Source: Andrena cerasifolii (Eukaryota > Arthropoda > Insecta > Hymenoptera > Andrenidae). Taken from it: 64,000 bases of DNA. Position numbers and translations under genes: made by a program. The stretch is taken from positions 12,028,001-12,092,000 of the forward strand of contig NC_135121.1 in the NCBI RefSeq assembly GCF_050908995.1, given 5' to 3'. Under the pieces are notes generated by a model. That model was not told the origin of the DNA, ran no database searches, and was given only the letters and a program-made list of their open reading frames with translations. The first letter of the stretch is position 1. Each line of letters begins with the position of its first letter. This document shows positions 33,587-44,134 of the stretch, in pieces.

Positions 33587-36500
33587 TCAGAGTCTGAATA
33601 ACAGTATCACAGTAAAGCTTGTACTTATTATCAAGTGTAATGTCGATATGGACTTAGCAGCTGCGCCAGGAGCCGGCTCCGTTGAAGTCGAGATAGGAAT
33701 TGTAGATGTTTCTGCTGGAGTAGTTGATTCGCTTGACGTAGATGTCTCAGTGCTGCTTTCCGTACTTGATTCAGTGCTTGATTCTGTGCTCGGCTCTGTG
33801 CTTGATTCGGTACTCGATTCTGTTGTGCTTTCCTGTATTTCCTCTGCTTTTAATAGAAACGCTGCATTGGCTGTTAGCGTAAGACTTTCTCCCGAAACAG
33901 TATCCCTACACGAGAATGTTACAAGTTTAATTATTCGCAAAGATTTCTTTAAAATAGAAAAATATTATGACATTAAGTATTATTCTGTATACAAAATTAA
34001 TGTTAATTTAATTATTTACGATGTAAGGCATGAATGTACACTTACGTAGCATAAACAGCATTACTGGAAGCCACAATAATTTCCATAGAATCTTCCAAGT
34101 TAGGGTACAACGAAGTTAAATTAACAATTTCGTGACGCAGGCCCAGGTTAACGACAACTATATACGTGGAGTAGTTTTCCAGAAATCTGATAATAAAGGA
34201 AGATAGGTGATTATTGAGTACTCGCATTGAATACTTATTCACCGCGTACATACCTCTTCAAAACAAATACACGATCGTTGTTTAAGCCTGCAAACTCATG
34301 ACCCCCGTGGGTGAAAACCTTGTCTTTCCTCAGAGCAGTGAGTAGCTTATACGTGTTCAAGTTACTCTTTCCTTCCTGTTGCGTTTCAACGTTTCTCTGT
34401 ACATAATCTGGGTGAAGGGGGAGGTAGGTGGTTGCGTTGGTCGAAAATCCTGACGATACGTTACAATTCCATTGCATAGGTGTTCTGGCAGGGTCTCTAG
34501 AGTATTTGGCGTACGTTTCGTTTGATCTGGCACAACCCATAGGGTCTATTGTTTCATTCCACGACATATTTCTGTCCAGCATCGCAATCTCTTCTCCGTA
34601 ATAAGTAAACGCTTGACCAGGCAACAACATGCTAACCATATGAAGGCCATCCACACGGTTCAATCCAATTCTTGTAGCTGTTCTTGAATTATCATGATTG
34701 GAGAGCTGAAATTGGGTGAAAAATATTGGTCTTTTTAGCTTGGATACTCTTAACCACTGCGTGATTTAACGGGTGACTGCTTACCACCCAATTTGTACTC
34801 GTATTACTGGGAAGCAGGTCCAGCCATTCCTCCAGAACATTTCTAATATTTTCAGCTGTACTCGTATTTTGAACACAAGTGATGAAGCGGAAATTAAATG
34901 GCGGAATACCTTTGTACGTTTCATTGCCATAAAGGTCTATCAGTACTTGATCAGAGTCGTAAGACTCGGCGATGAGCAATCTGCAAATGAGCGATTACAT
35001 CGTCGTCACATAATCATCGAAAAATAAGCTGCCTTGATGTTTCTAATCTTTGTGCACGCACTTTGAGGAGGCATTATTCGTGTCTACCCAGTCATCGATA
35101 AACATGCGGAACTTGTACAGCAGAGCTGTATTCTCAGGCAATCCAGACGTATAAGTTCCATTCCCAGCAACAGGTTCGTTCCTTAGATCCTCATCTTCGT
35201 ACAGATACGATACAGCGTTGATTCGAAAACCATCGACGCCTCTCTTCAGCCAGAAGTCGAACACGTCCTGGGATATAAAAATAGATCCATAAATGTATGC
35301 TAATTTCTCATTGAATTACAAGACGTAACATCGCCGTAATGCTAATATCCTACCAGTAATTCTTGCGACACATTTTCATTTCTCAAATTGAGGTCAGGTT
35401 GGGATTTGTGAAATTTATGGTAATACCACTGCTTCCTCGAGTCGTGCCACGTCCACGCAGATCCCTCCTCGTCGCTATAGGTACTCGCCTGAATAAAAGC
35501 TAGCGTTGCGTTAGGTTCCCCGAAGGTACTTTGGTAATGACGAGTCGCTTACCCAGTTATTAGGGGGTAGACTATTGCCTTTGTCGTCGACAGAGCCATT
35601 CGACCAAACGTAGTAGTCCTTGTATGGATCGACGCCTTTGGTAGACATCGAGAACCATTCGTGTTTGTCGCTCGAATGATTCGGTACTATATCCAAAATG
35701 ACTTTGAGATCTGGAACATTTCATCCTGCTGTCAATCCTGCTACGTTCGTGCTGAGTTAATGTAATTTGCCTATTAGTATGTACCGCGGTCATGTGCTCC
35801 TTCTATGAACTCATCGAATTGACCTAGGCTACCGAACAGGGGGTTTATGTCGGTGTAGTTGGAAACATCGAATCCAGAATCGACCATTGGGGATGGGTAA
35901 ACAGGATTCAGCCAAATCGCGTCGATCCCAAGGTCCTGGAGATAATCGAGGCGACTGATGATGCCTAAGCATAAGAATACACTCGTTTCACTTGTAAATC
36001 GATAATGTAAATATTTTGTCGCATAATATGTTTCCCACATTTCCCAATGCATCAACGTCGGGTGTTCGAGCAAGCCCATAAATCAAGTCCCATGCAAAAC
36101 AGTGCGAAGTGTTTCCAATCTACATGACGCTCGTTTCTCCACGTGCGTCTCATCCCTTACGGACATGGCTATAAATTCAGCTCTGAAGTTAATTAATTCC
36201 CATCAGAATCGACCGATTATAACACGGGTGTGGAATTGGATAATTATTCCCATCGTATGATAATGTATCGATCTTCTGTTATCACTGCTGCAAATGGGGA
36301 TCTGAAGTAACTTCGGTTGGTATCTTAACCAGCGAACGATAAACGGGAGCAGTCACGCGGGCAACCCTGATCGAGAAGCTCATTCTTAACGCGGTGGACA
36401 TTTGCTAAGCGCTCTCGATACTTTTTAAAAATAGACCCCCACGGCCAGCAGTGCTCCTTTGAAACATTGATGCCAGGGTGCAATGCATCTATATTCTACC

Positions 36501-37757
36501 AAAGATTTCGATAGTCCAAGGCTAAAGGGTCGCGTTTCTCGATCAATGCTTTTAAAATAATCACGTCTACTCCATGCATTCCACTCTGGGCGATTAAAAA
36601 GTAATCGACAGCGATTAATCCCACATAGAGTAAGTCCAGGACAGTCGATTAACCTAATATAGAATAGCTATTAAAACTAATACCGGTATTACTTATTTTA
36701 TCAGAATAAACCTAGTATGTTGGGAATTTTATGCTGATTCAGAAAAACTCGTCGACATTGGCTTTGAGACGATATTTCCTGAAAATCGGGAAAGATGGTT
36801 CTCGTCGTTGGGAGAGACCACTCGCATAATTATTTATTAAAAAGACAACAAGGAGGAAAGAAAAATTATTTATGAGTGAATACTACAACTACAGACTTAT
36901 TGATATTTAATTTGTTTACTCTAAGCAAGTAGAGAACACATGAAACAAAAAGTGAAGTACCTACTGGCGATTAGCAAAGCAAATGAATACACCAGTGAAT
37001 AAATAAAATAAATAAACAAAAATAATAAAAAAAAAATCCTCGCAAAATATTGTAAATTTAACTGATAGAATAAAAGTTTAGAAAGTGAATCATCTCGCAC
37101 CCACAATTTGAAAGTGAACCATTTATCCCAATCATAACTCCACTCCACCATCTCTCCTTTCTGCAGGGAGAGATGGCCCTCTCGTTAACTTTGAAAGCAA
37201 GGGAAATACTTTGGCTGTATTGTCTCTCAATACCCCTACTATCTTATTATCCAAAACATTAATCGAAACCTCAACTTACCTTGTGCAGCTTATAAATCGA
37301 GAAGAGCACAGAAGGAAGCGAAATGACGTTGTTCATTTAACTGTTTGCCTCCTAGAGAAGCTATCCTTCTCTATCCATATAGAGTCTGAAATACAGCGAC
37401 TCCACCAACTCTCCTGTCCCACCGACTCACCCGGATTCACCCTGCACTCCCATGCTGCGAGTTCTACCCCCATGGACCTTACGTCACAAATATCCGCCAG
37501 TGTTCTCCCCGAAAGGATTCGGACCGTTTACAACTGGACACTCCCCGCCACCAACACACCTGTGGATTCACCTGGCCAGCTGAGAACGTACCCTTTAAGT
37601 CACCCTCGCCGTCGCCGTCGCTGTCCTGGAATCCCCTCGGCCAGATTTGATAAACCAGGGCGGTTTCCCACCACTGTTTGTCGGCGAGCTCGGCGCAGTT
37701 CGCCCCGGTGGCCAGAAGTTGCAGAGCCAACAGCAAGGTGCCGCGGAACAGAGCCAT
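33587..37757 (-). CDS. GPI-anchored alpha-glucosidase (maltase) homologue, GH13, nucleophile replaced by Asn
   Basis: Nine coding exons (37757-37592, 35964-35785, 35710-35553, 35488-35354, 35267-35062, 34980-34785, 34705-34254, 34186-34046, 33905-33587) join in phase to 650 residues. MALFRGTLLLALQLLATGANC is the signal peptide (last residue here is the Cys). Then QWWETALVYQIWPRGFQDSD with a DSDGDGEGD calcium-type loop, region I DIVPNH (122-127), region III AESYD with Glu287, and region IV SNHDNSR with Asp352. Region II reads DGFRINAV: Asn230 stands where the catalytic nucleophile Asp is expected (codon AAC at about 35219-35217). The tail has repeated Ser/Thr/Glu units (ESSTESST type, about 570-612), then a small-residue site and a hydrophobic end (634-650), a typical GPI signal. 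Active relatives are gut maltases and, in Culex, toxin-binding GPI glucosidases. Hydrolysis is unlikely here; a binding or surface role is inferred. Confidence 0.9.
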
Positions 37758-38734
37758 ATCGGCGATTTCAAAGGAACTTGCCGCCCAGCCGTTGCCTGGT
37801 CCTGTTATATATTTTCGCCAGAAAGCGGGTTGTCGCGTTATCTCCGCTATCGCGGCGTACTCCCGTGCCCTTATCGCCGCGATTTCTTGTCCCCAGAAGA
37901 ACGCTGGAACCGCGCCATTGTTTACGTTCACCGAGAACAGAAAGCTTTCATTAAACCTTCTTCGCTCGTGATAGAGCGACGGTCTTGTTTGAGCAAAGAA
38001 TTGGGGGGAAGTCGTGCAATCGATTACCTGCTCGGGACGGTAGCGACGGTATGGTAAAAGGAGCGCGGGGGAAAAGCTTGGCTGTTTCTTAATTAATCTC
38101 CCCGAGGGAGCTTCTCCGAAAGGCGTTCGAAAGAGAGGCCTGATCGTGAGACGGTTTAAAAGCGCTTGTGGTCAGAGTGTCGCGGACATTCGGGTTATCT
38201 TCACCAGCGCCAGTCCCAGCGAAGCGTGTTCTTCGCAGCGGTCTCATCTGTCCACGTTCATGCCCGTTAACACTCTACAGTTTCCTTTCCGCTGCGAGAT
38301 TCACGAATCTCGGCGGTAGGTTCCGTCCCGAGCACCTATCCGCGCAATGGCACCGCAGAAACTGGTCAAGGGGGCGACCGAGAGCAAAGACTCGCGCCCG
38401 TTGCCAAGAGAAAGATCGTCTGGCATGCTAGATGCTGGCTTGTATCCTAAGTACTTTTGACGCGAGCTCAAACGATCGGCCGTGGGCAGATAGCATCGTT
38501 TCGGTAGAGAACGAACACTCCCTTTGAATCTCAAATATTCCTGTGCCCCCTCAATTGGAGAGGTTATTGATACGTCTCGAATTTGTTTCTGCATTTTTTT
38601 GCTCTCACCCCCTAGAATGGTGCATTTCATGAGAAAATAATCCCTGAAAATGGTTATTGCGTTCGGATAACAGGGACGGGTGCCGACCAGGCCTTAAAAT
38701 TTAGAATTCATTAATGGTTTGGATTTAAAGAATC
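37758..38734. other. Upstream region of the glucosidase homologue
   Basis: The likely promoter and 5' UTR lie on the minus strand just above 37757. The rest is spacer with no recognisable feature. Confidence 0.4.
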
Positions 38735-39468
38735 TCTCAAAAATGGTAAGCCTTATCGAATTTTTGTTCACATAATGTTAAAAGAGCATTCGTTTTTCTA
38801 CAATTACTGTATACAGGATGTCCCGAAAATGGTGGAGGACCTTGACCCTGAAACCGTAGCTAAACCGGGCGAGATATCCGCGAGCCGCCACCCTTTAAGT
38901 GTCCACGATGCCCACGAAAAAAGTGGTGTCGAAAGGAAAGTTGTTGTGTTTTTTGTCCCGGGCCTTGTAGTGGACTTCATCGGCAGGGTTGCCAGGAAAC
39001 TTTTTTTGATCAACAAACTTTATCAATGTAGTGGAAATACCTACATTTCGTGGTGGCTTCGCGTTGGCGTCGCCACACGCACACATTACCACCACTCCTA
39101 TAGGTGTTCCTCCTCCACCACGAATAGTTTGCAGGAACCCATTTCCCGGCAACGCTGTTCGTAGTCGCAGCGCGGCGTGCGGTCATGCTAGCGTGGGCAA
39201 ATCACCCCATGAGACCCTTTCAAGGTCCTCCACCATTTTTGGGACACACTGTATATTATTATTTCGTATTTCCAACCATTTTTCAGATAACAACGCAACA
39301 GGCAATACGCCACGCCGTAGAGGGTAGCGAAGGCCTTCCTATTCAAACGCTATTATCTGAAAAATGGTTGGAAGCACGAAAAAATGATATCTACAATAAT
39401 TGTAGAAAATTGAATGCTCTTTTAATATTATTCGAACAAAATTTCGGTAGCGCTTACCATTTTTGAGA
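38735..39468. mobile_element. Foldback element split by a later insertion
   Basis: TCTCAAAAATGGTAAGC and the following bases to about 38811 recur inverted at about 39412-39468. A second inverted pair (TTCGTATTTCCAACCATTTT at about 39263 and its inverse near 39370) lies inside the right part. Bases 38814-39251, a mariner-type MITE, interrupt the left arm. Confidence 0.75.
38814..39251. mobile_element. 438-base mariner-type MITE nested in the 38735-39468 element
   Basis: The left end CAGGATGTCCCGAAAATGGT continues GGAGGACCTTGA. The inverse of the right end reads CAGTGTGTCCCAAAAATGGT, then GGAGGACCTTGA. TA flanks both sides (38812-38813, 39252-39253). No transposase frame. Confidence 0.8.
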
Positions 39469-40581
39469 AATAGATTTCTAAACTTTAATTCAGCACCCTT
39501 TCTTAACATCCGATTGCAACAAACTTTTTCACAGGAGCAAAGGAAATCGGAGGTTGAAAAATAAGGGCCACTCTACTCCCACAACCGAACCCTCTTGTTA
39601 GAACGAAAGCGACTTGCGAACGTATGCACCTAGAGCATCAGCGTCCGCGGTAATGAATTAAGGGTGCCCCCTTTCGCGTTCATTCGCGACCAGCCCCCTT
39701 CGACTCGAAACATCGCGGCCGTCCACTGTAATTAATTCCCTCCGCTCCCGCTTAATTAAAATTCCGCGCGCCACCGTAAAAACGACGCTCCACTCTTTTA
39801 ATTCGCCTTGCAGTATCACACGGCCGCTTGGAGCGTTTCAAAAAACACGGTTCCCCGGTATCGCCTGCGCCTCAGCTATGATTCATCCTCTTCGCGGCGA
39901 ATCCTTCGGTCAGGGGCGGAAGGGCCCTTTCGCGGCAGCTTCCGCCGCGCGCCGAATACCTTATTGCATCGCGTAACTCACCCCGTAAACCTCTCGCGGG
40001 TGTGTTCCATTATTCCCGGCCGCGGCAACGTTATTTATCCCGTCCGATGGGAGTTATTGTAAATTGGAAAATAATCGATCGACGCCGCCGCGAACACTTT
40101 CTGTCGCAATTCGCTGGGAAGCTCGGCTGCTTCGCGGTGAGAGCCAACTTTATTGCGCGAGATGCTAGTCGCTGTAAATCGACCCACGACGGATCGATAG
40201 CGACCGCGAGCTTCACCATTCGAACGTGATTTCTTGGAGATATTGTCAGGGACTGCGCGCACTTATTCTAATTTCTCGTTTCCTTCTCGTCTCGCTTCTA
40301 AGCTAACAAGGGAACATATCGAATCCACTTTGCAGAGTAGTGAAAAATATTTGACACCTTTTTTGTTATCAGCAATCGACTATGTTGCAGGGGTGAAAGC
40401 AGAGTGTCTCGAGAATTATTAGGCGTAGAACGAATTTTTTTTGAAAGCGTGAGTGTCTTACAGATAGACCCCCCTGCTCAGTTTTTAGAAAACTTCAGAA
40501 AATATGTTTTCGACTCCAACTTTGGGGGCTCTTTTCACCCCTCAACATGGATAATTACCGATGACAAACAATATATATATA
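39469..40581. other. Non-coding spacer
   Basis: GC-rich at 39600-40250, then AT-rich. No exon or RNA recognised. Confidence 0.4.
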
Positions 40582-40802
40582 TAAATTTTTTTTAAGTTAA
40601 ACAATTTTATTTAATTTGATAAAAAATGCACTAAAATCTAATTTAAATAAAATCGTGAGACAGGATATTTCGTCGCTTGATTCTGTATGGAATTGGTTCA
40701 TATCCCGTTATAAAATATTCTGCCCCACGATTTTATTTAAATTAGTTTTTAGTTTTTAGTGCATTTTTTATCAAATTAAATAAAATCCTTTAACTTAAAT
40801 TT
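40582..40802. mobile_element. AT-rich foldback element
   Basis: The left arm 40582-40655 (including ATTTGATAAAAAATGCACTA and TTTAAATAAAATCGTG) is repeated inverted at 40726-40802, with about 70 bases between. The right arm has a short duplication, TTTTTAGTTTTTAG. Confidence 0.8.
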
Positions 40803-43608
40803 TGTTTATTACATACTTTTTATTTATTTATTTTTCTACGTTTTGATTTGTGGTTATAGGCCGATTTCAAGTGGTTTGGATTTGTGGTTATGCGTGTTTA
40901 TTATAGGGGATGCAATTTCCACCCCCAGAGGATGATTTTTTTTTAATTTTGTATTGCCATCACAACTACATACGCTTGCAAAGTTCCAAGTCTTTTGGAA
41001 TCTTGGAGGTTGGTTAAAATTAATTTTCAACATTAAACCAAACAAATAAACGGATAATCGAGCGAAGCTACTTCAGAATCGTTTAAAAGTACACGCCAAA
41101 TATCTTTCATTGTCCCGAAAATCTGCCGAGTCTCCTCAAAATCGGCATTTGCGGGTTCGATGCGTTCCTTGCAAGTTCTGACCGTACTTACTCACCTGAG
41201 AAACGATTTCCAGTATGCCTTCAGATCCTCGATCTCAAATATCAGTTCACTGTGTCCACTTGGAGCGCCCGATCGCGTTCGGTTGACGACGGTACCGCGA
41301 GATTCGACTCTTACAATGGAACGTCGCGTTCCCGAGGTTGGTAGTCTCCGATGCAACGATTCTTTATGTCCACTGCCGCTCGGTGGACAGTGCCAGCCGC
41401 GGTATCGTCCGACTCCTGACAAGGGAGGCGAGAAAAATAACGCTGTAAAATTTGCATAGCGCCGCCAGATAGCGATGACCCAGCAGACGATCGATGCCTC
41501 GTAGTTGCTTTCTATCTGCCCGCCAGAAACTGCGTATACACTCTCGATCAACACGCGAATAATACTCTGAGAAGTGCGCGTTCAATTGAAAAAGTTATAC
41601 ATACCCGACCTCGGCCCAAGTAGCCGACTACAAGAGCGCTTAATCGCGCCACCGAGGCTCGCTGGATTTTAAGTCAGGGGTTAATTCGCGCGCTATCTCC
41701 GGCCGCGAAAACACTGCATTTATCTGTTTTTCCGTCGCTCCTCGTGCCTGGCAATCGGAACGACGGTGCCGATATCTTGTCGCGGTGCGGTCGTTAATTA
41801 ACCAGCGAATCGCGAGAAATTTTGTTTGCTCCCGGCCACAGATCGAGGTGGAACGGGGAAACGTCGAAACGAAATCGCACCGAACGTTGCCTCGTACGAC
41901 CGCGATGAATCGCTGACAAACCAATCGCTCGCGGGACTCGCTTTTAAATTAACCAAGTTAGCGGCGGTGAACGCCATTAACGGGTGCATTATCGCCGCTA
42001 ACGCAATGGAAACTGATCGACTTCTCTATACACCCTCGCTCGAGCCTGTTTCCAGCGATGGAAATTTATTCTCGCGGTGGAATTTTTTTTCTGGGGGCAT
42101 TTCTCAATCGTGTAAACGCGCGGAGTTTTTTCTTTCCGTGGGAGAGATCGAAGAGATGGGTCTTTCATCGATTGAATTGCTTACTCACCTTTCATTCGAC
42201 GACCTTGGGTTTCGCTGAACTTGATAAGAAATCACGGTTTCTTGGTCAGCTAGGAGTCGCAATGTCTTGGGAAAGGTACGAGGCTTTGCTCTTTCGTTTA
42301 ACGCGCGATAAAGCGGAATTATCGGGGAACAACATTAACCCGAGTAGGAGGAAGCGTGGAGGCGGAGAGATAGAGATAGAGTGCAATGATGATCGTTGGA
42401 GTCGTCATTCGAGCTGGAAAAAACGAGCACGTTGGGTGGATCTAGAGTGAATAATTGCTCGTTACGTGTCCCCTTATCTCGCTTTTATTTATTTGTAATA
42501 AGTTATCGCGCTGGCGGCTCTATCGGCCCGTAGGATCGGCCGCGGCACACATTTCGGGCGGATTCTCGGTAAAACGAAAAGGGAGAAACGCGCTTTAGTG
42601 AGCGCCGAATAAAGATCGAACGCGCGATACTTTGCCGCGATATCTCGGCTATTATTCTTGCAACACAGGAAACTACTTAGCGATAAACGAGCGACATTCT
42701 TCGAGCCCGAGCCGCAGTTCCCTTCCTTATTATTTATCGAGGAGTAGGCTACGCGACGGCACAACAGGTGAATCGTGCCAGTTAAACGCGTCGACACTCC
42801 TCAAACCCTTCGAAAGCGTCGTTGAATAGAGGGAATGCAGCGATTCAGTAACCAGCCGCCCATTGTTCCGGCCACACAATAGGGCCATTTCCGCGCCGAT
42901 CGGCCCTTTCTGAAAAACAATTAGTACCTACTTTCGCGTCGACACAGTGGCTGGCGAGTTTGTACATTGGAATCGCTGCGCGAAACGGTCGCTAGGGGAA
43001 TGACAATTTAGCGACTTTAAACTGTACGATTAAATTTGTCAACGAAGAACTGACTAAATTTGTCAGTGGCGCACTCGGGATTTAATCTTGGGCGGACCCC
43101 AGCTGAACGGATAAAAATATTTTTAAGAAAAATTTATTTAATACTATTTCATCGAAATTCATTAGGTGATTATAAGAATTTATTTAAAGAATAAAATCTA
43201 GTTTGCTTTTCTTTTTACAAAGCATCTACTTTCGGGGTGTCAGGGCCTCTTGAGTGCGCATCTGTATCGAGCAGTTCGAAGAAGGATTCGAGGGGTCCTT
43301 GTTCTCAGTTGTGTCAACAAGGATGTGTCTTCACTGGCGTTCCCCCAAAAAGGGTTGAAAACCCAACTGTTTCCTCGTAGACTAAGCTTATCTGCTGGCC
43401 AATGTAGGAGAATTATTATAATTGGAATACTTTTGAAAATTCCTAGCGCACATGGAACTACCATTTGGTCACGTAAATAAGGCCCCGATAAACCCAAAAG
43501 GCACTTAGATTCCGACTTGCGGTGTTGCTACATCATAACCCTATTACTCGGGTCTTTTCCTCCCACGCGTAAAAACGTGTCACATATTTAAAGTAAACTT
43601 TGTTACTT
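40803..43608. other. Non-coding spacer
   Basis: GC-rich sequence with short overlapping frames and no family motif. The string CGGGATTTAATCTT at about 43077 recurs at about 62017, hinting at a shared old repeat. No gene called. Confidence 0.4.
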
Positions 43609-44134
43609 ACAAGGGGAGATCCCCAAACCGGCAATTCAGGAAATTATGAGACTTTGGGTACGTGTAGATGTAGAGGATATGTAGATATGTATTGCGCAAT
43701 TTTTTTGCTTCCCGAATTCACTCTAAGGGGGTGAAATTGAACCCTGAAAATCCGCTAATTTTCCGATTTTATTATTATTATTATTATTATTATTATAATT
43801 ATTATTATTATTACTACTATTACTACTACTACTACTACTATTATTATTAAACGATTTTGTGTTATAACTCGGGAACTGTAAGATATAGGAAGACAATTTT
43901 TAGACAAAAGTTACTTCTTCTAATCAGGACTATCATCTTGTAACTTACAGTTCTTACAGTTCGCGAGTTATAACACAAAATTGGAAAATATGCGGATTTT
44001 CAGGGATCAATTTCACCCCCTCAGAGTGAATTTTATCAGCAAAAAAAATTTGCGCGGTACATACCTATATCTCCTCTACATACCCTCAAAGTTTCATAAT
44101 TTTTTGAATTCCCGGGTTGGGCATCTTCCCTTGT
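43609..44134. mobile_element. Long-TIR element, copy B (ends ACAAGGG)
   Basis: ACAAGGGGAGATCCCCAAAC at the left is mirrored by CATCTTCCCTTGT at the right. The arms share GAATTCACTCTAAGGGGGTG / CACCCCCTCAGAGTGAATTT, and a motif for a spliced-looking block TTATAACTCG...GAACTGTAAG. The centre is (ATT)n/(ACT)n at about 43772-43850. Same family as 12060-12791, with a shorter centre. Confidence 0.85.

Noticed and set aside
37149..37176. Perfect 10-base-arm hairpin CCATCTCTCC...GGGAGAGATGG in glucosidase intron 1
   Set aside because: Too short to mean more than chance in a 64-kb window.
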